This document shows, piece by piece, positions 58,445 to 64,000 of a DNA stretch of 64,000 bases. The notes beneath the pieces were generated by a model. That model was not told where the DNA came from. It did no database searches and saw only the letters and a list, made by a program, of their open reading frames with translations. Origin of the DNA: Sulfitobacter dubius. Its GTDB lineage: Bacteria; Pseudomonadota; Alphaproteobacteria; Rhodobacterales; Rhodobacteraceae. The stretch is taken from positions 806,001-870,000 of the forward strand of contig NZ_FOPG01000001.1 in assembly GCF_900113435.1 (NCBI RefSeq), written 5' to 3'. Each line of letters starts with the position of its first letter. Position 1 is the first letter of the stretch. Position numbers and translations under genes: made by a program.

Positions 58445-58508
58445 GGCGCGGATCCGGGGAAGATCCGCGCCTTGATCCTCAGGCTGGGGTACAGGGGAAC
58501 GCCTGAGG
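58445..58508 (+). terminator. Two hairpins after the ABC operon
   Basis: GGCGCGGATC (58445-58454)/GATCCGCGCC (58462-58471), a perfect ten-pair stem, is followed by CCTCAGGC (58477-58484)/GCCTGAGG (58501-58508). T tracts are poor, so these may act as Rho-independent terminators only weakly. Confidence 0.55.
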
Positions 58509-58524
58509 AATCCTGTAATAGACC

Positions 58525-59052
58525 TTATGGGTCGATTGGTTCGCCAGCTGTGTTCACATTGGCCAAACCTTCGGCCACGACATCCGCGAATGTCGACACC
58601 ATCGCGACGTAGAACTCAGTCTCGGACGGCTGCACGTTGACATAGCCTTCGGGCGCAATTTCGTCTCCAGCATAGGCAGAAATCATAACCGGAAAGCTAA
58701 GACCAGCGTTGTCGCCATTAGGGCTGGTGATATCAACAACGCCTTCCAACTGGTTGAATTCTTTGCTGTCTGGCAGCATGGTCGAACCGTTCAGCGCGAT
58801 CTTTCGGATATCAATCTTGATCTGCGGATCAGCGGCGTCGCTGCTCATCGGCACACGCTCGGCCACTTCGGCACGCAGGTCTTCTTCCAGATCAGGATAG
58901 AAATCCATCGCGTTGGCCTCGGTCGAAGCCGACACAGACGATTTTACGTCAATTGCGGATACCATGATCTTTTCATCAGCAAAGGCGGAACTGCTAAGAG
59001 CAATGGCACTAACACCGGCAGCGAGGGCGGTATTTTTCATATTCGTGAACAT
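58525..59052 (-). CDS. Secreted hypothetical protein (175 aa)
   Basis: ATG 59052 follows AGGAG six bases upstream and opens a signal peptide (MFTNMKNTALAAGVSAIALSSSAFA). The mature part is acidic and low in cysteine, with segments such as DVKSSVSASTEANAMDFYPDLEEDLRAEVAERVP and ANVNTAGEPIDP at the end. I do not recognise a family. It converges with the ABC operon and is flanked by 182 bases before the lytic transglycosylase gene. A periplasmic or surface role is likely. Confidence 0.75.
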   Translation of the reverse strand: MFTNMKNTALAAGVSAIALSSSAFADEKIMVSAIDVKSSVSASTEANAMDFYPDLEEDLRAEVAERVPMSSDAADPQIKIDIRKIALNGSTMLPDSKEFNQLEGVVDITSPNGDNAGLSFPVMISAYAGDEIAPEGYVNVQPSETEFYVAMVSTFADVVAEGLANVNTAGEPIDP

Positions 59053-59234
59053 GTTGTTCTCCTACGATCTTTTCTTCTCTGCGGCGGGCCAATCCCGCTG
59101 CAAGAGGTTCTGATCAGAGAACACCACGAACGCCTCGGTGGTTCCCACGCACGCCGACAATGATTGAGGGGCATAGGAAGAACCCCGCCCAAATCGGGCA
59201 GAGATATCAGCCATTCGCAATAAATTTCAGCAGC

Positions 59235-59846
59235 TTAACTACCAGAGATCACTTTGACGTAATTGCGTGTTTCTTTATAGGGCGGCACGCCGCCGTATTT
59301 CTTCACCGCGCCCGGACCAGCGTTATAGGCGGCCAAAGCAAGCTCCCACGTGCCAAACGCACGGTACTGCATCTTGAGGTAGCGCGCCCCACCTTCAAGG
59401 TTTTGCGCGGGATCGGTCGGATCCACCCGCAAGGCCTGCGCCGTTTGGGGCATCAGTTGCGCCAACCCCATCGCGCCCTTGTGAGACAGCGCCTTGGGGT
59501 TCCAACCACTTTCTTGCTGAACAAGACGCAGAAACAGATCAACCGGAATGCCATGCCGGGTCGCGGCATCGCGCGCAGTGCTCAGGTAAACACCTTTGTA
59601 AGAGCCATTATATTTCGGGACATCCCATTTGGTGGGGGTGACAACCGTGGGCGGTTGCAGCCTGACAGACGCGGAATATTGCTTGGACGCACGGTTATCG
59701 AGAATGCTTTTTTGCGATGAAAACAATCCCGCACGGTTTTTGGTCGCGAACACATCAGCAGCCGCCGAAGCTGCTCCGATTGCGATCAACCCTGCCGCAG
59801 TGACCCCTACTGCAGCCAGACTGGCCACAAATCCCGTCTTTTGCAT
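59235..59846 (-). CDS. Lytic transglycosylase (SLT domain)
   Basis: The start is ATG 59846 ([19 protein letters not shown], 203 residues); the TTG one codon upstream is unlikely. After a signal or anchor segment, the SLT domain has catalytic glutamate in [35 protein letters not shown] and [46 protein letters not shown]. It cleaves peptidoglycan in the periplasm, giving anhydromuropeptides. It ends shortly after the SLT domain (KVISGS), so no extra C-terminal domain is present. Confidence 0.92.
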   Translation of the reverse strand: MQKTGFVASLAAVGVTAAGLIAIGAASAAADVFATKNRAGLFSSQKSILDNRASKQYSASVRLQPPTVVTPTKWDVPKYNGSYKGVYLSTARDAATRHGIPVDLFLRLVQQESGWNPKALSHKGAMGLAQLMPQTAQALRVDPTDPAQNLEGGARYLKMQYRAFGTWELALAAYNAGPGAVKKYGGVPPYKETRNYVKVISGS

Positions 59847-60050
59847 CAACCTGCCCCCTGTCGTTGCATCGCGCGCAGTATACCCAAAACCTCGCCGCGT
59901 GCCAGCCCCGGTTCCACCCCCGCGCGGATGGTTGCGCGGGGCGGAAAGCCGGTGTCATCCGGCGAACAACCACGGTATAAACGGCCGAATTGGGCGCGGT
60001 CGGATTCGCGCCCTGAGCAATGACACAGCAATGACAAACGAGGGGGCAAG

Positions 60051-60581
60051 ATGGCCGGCTCAGTGAACAAAGTGATCCTTATCGGCAACCTCGGGCGCGA
60101 CCCCGAGGTGCGGTCGTTCCAGAACGGCGGCAAAGTGTGCAACCTGCGCATCGCCACCTCGGAGACATGGAAAGACCGCAACACCGGTGAGCGCCGCGAG
60201 AAGACCGAATGGCATTCGGTGGCGATCTTTCAAGAAGGGCTCGTCCGCGTGGCCGAGCAATACCTCAAGAAGGGCTCCAAAGTGTATATCGAGGGCCAAT
60301 TGCAGACCCGCAAATGGCAAGACCAATCCGGCGCAGACCGCTATAGCACCGAAGTCGTGCTGCAAGGCTTCGCCGGCACGTTGACCATGCTCGACGGTCC
60401 CGGCGGCGGCTCCGGCGGCGGCGGTGGTGGCGGCGGCTACGGTGGTGGCGGCAATGACTACGGCAGTGGCGGCGGTGGCAATGACTACGGTGGCGGCTAT
60501 GACAGCGGCCCGTCCTCCTCGGGCGGTGGAGCCGGCGGCGGCGGCGGAAGCCGTGACCTTGACGACGAAATCCCGTTCTAA
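60051..60581 (+). CDS. ssb: Single-stranded DNA-binding protein
   Basis: The 176-residue protein has the OB-fold SSB core ([56 protein letters not shown]), a long glycine-rich linker coded by repeated GGC/GGT codons (about residues 118-165), and the conserved acidic tip DLDDEIPF that recruits partner proteins. It protects single-stranded DNA in replication and repair. It is divergent from the lytic transglycosylase gene; an inverted repeat GGGCGCG/CGCGCCC lies at 59992-60013 upstream. Confidence 0.97.
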   Translation: MAGSVNKVILIGNLGRDPEVRSFQNGGKVCNLRIATSETWKDRNTGERREKTEWHSVAIFQEGLVRVAEQYLKKGSKVYIEGQLQTRKWQDQSGADRYSTEVVLQGFAGTLTMLDGPGGGSGGGGGGGGYGGGGNDYGSGGGGNDYGGGYDSGPSSSGGGAGGGGGSRDLDDEIPF

Positions 60582-60875
60582 GCCAAGCGCGATTTTCGGC
60601 GGGGCGCTGTTGCGCCCTGCCCACCCCCTGCGGCCGCTGACGTGACGCGCGCTTAACCTTGCCGCAATAGAACCCTCCCCATCGCGATACCCGCCGGGCA
60701 GGTGAATTGTTCGGCAACAGGATCAGAGGCTCCAGCTCGGGGCCATGTCGAGACGTTCAGACATGCAGGGTGACGCCTGTCTCAGACATCCGATTTGGCG
60801 GCGCCGCCCTTTTTAAACGGCCCCGAAACTGCACAGATCAGAGGATATGAACCGCCGGGCCCTGCCCGTTGCGGA
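60582..60875. other. Intergenic region between ssb and aroB
   Basis: No gene is supported in these 294 bases; the longest candidate is a 23-codon frame. GGCGGCGCCGCC (60796-60807) followed by TTTTT (60809-60813) is a palindrome with a T tract, a possible terminator for ssb or an unmapped short transcript. Confidence 0.5.
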
Positions 60876-61991
60876 TCACTGTCGCGCGCTTAACGCATCG
60901 CGCAGTAAGGTCAGCACGTCGGCATTGTCGACTTCGGCCCCGGCAAAGGCCTGCCCGATGCCCCGCGCCAGAACAAAGCGCAAGCGCCCGTCGACGACCT
61001 TCTTGTCCTGCCCCATGAGGCGCAGCAACTCATCGGCGTCCGGCAAAACACCGGGAATATCGCGCAGGTCGGTCTTCATCCCCATCTGCACCAGATGCGC
61101 CCGCAACCGGCTAGGGTCTTCTTGCGGGCACAGCCCCAGACGGGCCGAGAGTTCAAAGGCCAGCGCACAGCCGATCGCCACGCCCTCACCGTGCAGCAAC
61201 CGGTCGGAATAGCCCGTCGCGGCCTCAAGCGCATGGCCAAAGGTATGGCCAAGGTTCAACAGCGCACGGTCGCCCTGCTCTGTCTCGTCGCGCTGCACGA
61301 TATCGGCTTTCATCTGAACCGAGCGACGCACCGCTTCGACCCGCCCGGCCATATCGCCTGCAGCCAATCTCGGGCCTCGCACCTCTAGCCAGTCAAAGAA
61401 ACCTGCGTCACCCAGCAGCCCGTATTTGACCACTTCGCCATAGCCCGCCAGAAAATCGCGCTCAGGCATGGTGCCCAACACATCTGTATCGGCCAGCACG
61501 AGGCATGGCTGATGAAACGCACCGATCAAGTTCTTGCCTTGGCTTGCATTGATCCCGGTCTTACCGCCCACCGAACTGTCGACCTGCGCCAGAAGCGACG
61601 TCGGGATCTGCACAAACCGTACCCCGCGCCGCAAGACGGCAGCAGCAAAGCCCACCAGATCGCCGATCACCCCGCCGCCAAAGGCCACGACGATATCGCC
61701 CCGCTCGACCTGTTCATCCAGCAGCCAGTCAACGCAGCGCTGAAGATTGGTCCAGTCTTTAGTGCCTTCGCCCGGCGCGAGTTCCAGCGCCGACATCGTG
61801 ATGCCTTCGGCGGCCAGCCCCTCGCGCAGGGTCTGCAAATGCAGCGCGGCGACACGGCTTTCAGTGATGACGGCCACGCGCTTGCGACGCAACAACGGAG
61901 AAATCAGCGCACCCGCCTCGGCCAGCAACCCCGGCCCGATGACCACATCATATTCGCGCCCCGGCAGGGCCACGGAAACCGTCTCACGCAT
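60876..61991 (-). CDS. aroB: 3-dehydroquinate synthase
   Basis: The start is ATG 61991 (MRETVSVALPGREYDVVIGPG, 370 residues), with TTGGAGAA seven bases upstream; it overlaps the aroK stop by eight bases. Signatures are FGGGVIGDLVGFAAAVLRRGVRFVQIPTSLLAQVDSSVGGKTGIN, with NAD and zinc-site residues, and LNLGHTFGHALEA. It makes 3-dehydroquinate from DAHP in the shikimate pathway. aroK-aroB is a common alphaproteobacterial pair. Confidence 0.96.
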   Translation of the reverse strand: MRETVSVALPGREYDVVIGPGLLAEAGALISPLLRRKRVAVITESRVAALHLQTLREGLAAEGITMSALELAPGEGTKDWTNLQRCVDWLLDEQVERGDIVVAFGGGVIGDLVGFAAAVLRRGVRFVQIPTSLLAQVDSSVGGKTGINASQGKNLIGAFHQPCLVLADTDVLGTMPERDFLAGYGEVVKYGLLGDAGFFDWLEVRGPRLAAGDMAGRVEAVRRSVQMKADIVQRDETEQGDRALLNLGHTFGHALEAATGYSDRLLHGEGVAIGCALAFELSARLGLCPQEDPSRLRAHLVQMGMKTDLRDIPGVLPDADELLRLMGQDKKVVDGRLRFVLARGIGQAFAGAEVDNADVLTLLRDALSARQ

Positions 61992-62580
61992 CCAATTTCT
62001 CCAAAACATCGGGCCGGGTCAGCAGCTTTTCGATGACCCGGTTGGCCATTGCGTCAATCGACAGGCGCGGGTCGCAATACACCGACAGGTCCGCCAGCCG
62101 GTACAGCGGCACCCGGTCGCGATAGAGCGCCCCCAGCGTCGCCTTGGGATCGGCCGTGCGCAACAGCGGGCGGCTGTCTTTATAACGCACTCGGTTCCAC
62201 AACAGATCCAGATCCGCATCCAGCCAAAGCGCCACACCATAAGCCGCGATATTGTCGCGATTCACCTCAGCCAGAAACGCGCCGCCGCCTGTGGAGAGGA
62301 TGCACCGTTCTTCTGCCAACAGCCGGGCGATCACCTCGGTCTCGCGCTTGCGAAAGAACGGCTCCCCGTCGCGGGTAAAGATCTCCGGCACGCTGAGATT
62401 GGCCGCAGCTTCAATCTCGGCATCGCTGTCCAGAAAGGGCGCACCAAGTTTGGCCGAGACCGCACGCCCCACCGCCGTCTTGCCCGCTCCCATCATGCCA
62501 ACCAGCGCCACCGTCTTGTTCAGACGGTAACGGGGCGGCGTTTCTTCGCCATCGGTCATGCTGTGCTTAATTCCGCTCAT
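61984..62580 (-). CDS. aroK: Shikimate kinase
   Basis: I chose ATG 62580 (MSGIKHSMTDGEETPPRYRLN, 198 residues) because AGAGA lies just upstream; ATG 62559 (MTDGEE) is the alternative. It has the P-loop VALVGMMGAGKTAVGRAV, DSDAEIEAAANLSVPEIFTRDGE, and the shikimate-binding STGGGAFL, with SRPLLRT as lid. It phosphorylates shikimate at O3 in aromatic amino acid synthesis. It overlaps aroB by eight bases and is divergent from a small membrane gene. Confidence 0.95.
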   Translation of the reverse strand: MSGIKHSMTDGEETPPRYRLNKTVALVGMMGAGKTAVGRAVSAKLGAPFLDSDAEIEAAANLSVPEIFTRDGEPFFRKRETEVIARLLAEERCILSTGGGAFLAEVNRDNIAAYGVALWLDADLDLLWNRVRYKDSRPLLRTADPKATLGALYRDRVPLYRLADLSVYCDPRLSIDAMANRVIEKLLTRPDVLEKLDA

Positions 62581-62660
62581 TTTTCTCTGAATGACGTGAT
62601 CTTGCCGAAAAGGCCATATATAGTTTGGCAAAATAGCAGAATTTCGGGCAGGCATGGTTC

Positions 62661-62810
62661 ATGGGTAAAATTTTTAAGCTTTTGATATTTCTATTGATTG
62701 TCGGCTTTATCGGATTGGTGGGCTATGCCTATGTCGGTCCTTTCTTCGGCGTGGATTTTTCACCCGAACAAATCGAGACTCGCCAGCCCGTCACGCTGAC
62801 AGCGGATTGA
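62661..62810 (+). CDS. Small single-pass membrane protein (49 aa), unknown function
   Basis: ATG 62661 opens a 49-residue peptide, MGKIFKLLIFLLIVGFIGLVGYAYVGPF, with one hydrophobic segment (residues 5-24) and a short polar C-terminal tail. A suitable ribosome site (GGGCAGGC) lies 8-15 bases upstream. I recall similar small proteins in Rhodobacteraceae next to aroK, but could not check it. It is followed on the same strand by the large exported protein gene with only five bases between. Confidence 0.7.
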   Translation: MGKIFKLLIFLLIVGFIGLVGYAYVGPFFGVDFSPEQIETRQPVTLTAD

Positions 62811-62815
62811 ACAGG

Positions 62816-64000
62816 GTGGCAACCGCCATGTCAAATCGCGGCTGGGCCGTCTGTGCTGCTTTGATTTGCTCGGTCAGCGCCAGCGCATTGCTTGCCGAAT
62901 CTGCCGAGGACCGCAATTTGGGCCGCACCCCTCGCCAAGCGTCAGAGGCAGAGCAGTCGCCCCCCGCCCCGGGCGGCCAACCGCTGTCGGTGATCGACTG
63001 GCTCGGCGCGCAGTCTCCGCCCCAGAACCTCCCCAAACGCCCGCCCAATCCCGGCCGGGCAGACGAGCCTCCGGTCGCCGATAACGCCTTGGCCCCTGAG
63101 GTGCAGGTCACCCCGTTGGGCGATGGCGCACCGCGCCGTATTGGGCTGGTGCCCAGCAGCGTCACTGGGCTGCGCGGCGATATTTGGATGGGCAGCGACA
63201 CCGACGCCCTGATTGACCGCATCCGCGACCTGCCTGATCTTCATCTGCCCGCCGCCCAAGCGCTGCTTTACACTGTGCTTCTGGCCGAGGCGCAAGCCCC
63301 GCAAGGCGAAGCGCGCAATGGTGATCTCTTGGCACTGGCGCGGGGCGAAAAATTGATGGAGCTGGGCGCGCTCGACCCGGCGCTTTCGTTGATTGAACAG
63401 GCCGGGGTGACCACCTCGACCGCGCATTTCGACCTGTGGATGCAGCTTTCCCTGCTGACCGGGACCGAACACCGCGTCTGCGAACGCCTCATGAAAGCAC
63501 CGCATCTGACCCGTGATTATGGCACGCGTATCTTTTGCAACGCCCGCGCGGGAAATTGGGAAAACGCGGCGCTGACCTTTGGCTCGGCACAGGCGCTTGG
63601 CCTGTTGCCGGAAGAGCAACTTGAACTCTTTGATCGGTTCCTCAACCCCGATTTCTACGAAGGGGCCGAGCCGCTGCGCGTGCCGCGTCAGATGGATCCG
63701 ATGACCTTCCGTCTGTTTGAAACGATTGGCGAGCCGCTGCCCTCGCGCATTCTGCCCCGCGCCTATGCGGTGGCCGATCTGCGGGACATCGCCGGCTGGA
63801 AATCCCAGCTAGAGGCCGCCGAGCGCCTGACCCGCGCAGGTGCCCTGCCCGACAACCTGCTGCTGGGCCTTTATACCGACAGGCAGCCTGCCGCATCGGG
63901 CGGCGTCTGGGACCGTGTCGCGGCGCTGCAACGTTTCGAGACGGCCCTGCGCACCAGCAGCCCCGAAGCGGTGGCCAAAACCTTGCCCCCCGCTTGGGAA
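62816..64000 (+). CDS. Large exported protein, 3' end cut by the window
   Basis: GTG 62816 or ATG 62828 (MSNRGWAVCAALICSVSASALLA) begins a frame open to the window end, at least 391 residues from the ATG. The N-terminus is a signal peptide; a proline-rich linker (about residues 38-75) is followed by alpha-helical repeats such as LIDRIRDLPDLHLPAAQALLYTVLLAEAQAP and MELGALDPALSLIEQAGV. I do not recognise a family with certainty; it resembles long conserved periplasmic hypothetical proteins of Rhodobacteraceae. It starts five bases after the 49-residue gene. Confidence 0.78.
   Translation, partial: MATAMSNRGWAVCAALICSVSASALLAESAEDRNLGRTPRQASEAEQSPPAPGGQPLSVIDWLGAQSPPQNLPKRPPNPGRADEPPVADNALAPEVQVTPLGDGAPRRIGLVPSSVTGLRGDIWMGSDTDALIDRIRDLPDLHLPAAQALLYTVLLAEAQAPQGEARNGDLLALARGEKLMELGALDPALSLIEQAGVTTSTAHFDLWMQLSLLTGTEHRVCERLMKAPHLTRDYGTRIFCNARAGNWENAALTFGSAQALGLLPEEQLELFDRFLNPDFYEGAEPLRVPRQMDPMTFRLFETIGEPLPSRILPRAYAVADLRDIAGWKSQLEAAERLTRAGALPDNLLLGLYTDRQPAASGGVWDRVAALQRFETALRTSSPEAVAKTLPPAWE

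Overview
The window looks like an ordinary chromosomal stretch of a marine alphaproteobacterium of the Rhodobacteraceae (Roseobacter group, Sulfitobacter-like). I infer this from high-GC codon use, a fused ispDF gene, CtrA next to a SciP-type DUF1153 protein, Rhodobacterales-specific families (DUF6456, DUF6477), a GTTC-N7-GTTC LexA-type box and core-gene order. I assigned the organism by recognising proteins, not by a database search. No rRNA, tRNA, insertion sequence, prophage, integron or CRISPR array was seen.

Layout. 1-4.5 kb: 3' end of ispDF, then pgpA, a CinA/PncC amidase, a RatA/COQ10-like protein (-), hpt, a 57-residue membrane protein and two c-type cytochromes. 4.5-8.9 kb: lipA, then a peroxide-defence block (peroxiredoxin, OxyR with both redox cysteines, divergent catalase). 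8.9-17.3 kb: DUF6456 and DUF6477 proteins, a non-pyrrolysine MttB-family methyltransferase, guaA, a small monooxygenase-like protein, two EamA transporters and a FadL-like porin. 17.3-23.7 kb: a P-loop ATPase, MetA with the acetyl-CoA type residue Glu111, an alpha/beta hydrolase, PPK2 with a TetR regulator, an LLM oxidoreductase and a small beta-barrel protein. 23.7-32.5 kb: rpsI/rplM, a MocR regulator divergent from a DUF1127 gene, thioesterase and enoyl-CoA hydratase, trmFO, a methyltransferase overlapping gluQRS, hisI, an IscU/NifU-like scaffold and a 42-residue small gene with a LexA-type box. 32.5-39.2 kb: recG-ligA, ctrA-sciP and mnmA.

39.2-51.5 kb (-) is an envelope gene run read pyrH-frr-uppS-cdsA-dxr-rseP-[41-residue small gene]-bamA-ompH-fabZ-lpxA-lpxI-lpxB. 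It joins translation recycling, isoprenoid and phospholipid precursors, outer-membrane protein assembly and lipid A synthesis; lpxD is not in it. 51.6-58.5 kb (+): miaA, an AraC regulator and a peptide/opine-type ABC transporter (two permeases, one double ATPase) with no binding protein in the window. 58.5-64 kb: a secreted hypothetical protein, a lytic transglycosylase, ssb, aroK-aroB, a 49-residue membrane protein and the start of a large exported protein cut by the window end.

Most of the window is core genome. The most interesting signals are small or regulatory: (i) a 42-residue membrane-type protein with a strong ribosome site, its own terminator and a GTTC-N7-GTTC box, which makes a candidate SOS-induced small protein; (ii) a 41-residue gene inside the rseP-bamA interval preceded by three consecutive hairpins; (iii) a dense half-site array between a MocR regulator and a DUF1127 gene; (iv) a structured leader before trmFO. 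None of these is proved by sequence alone.
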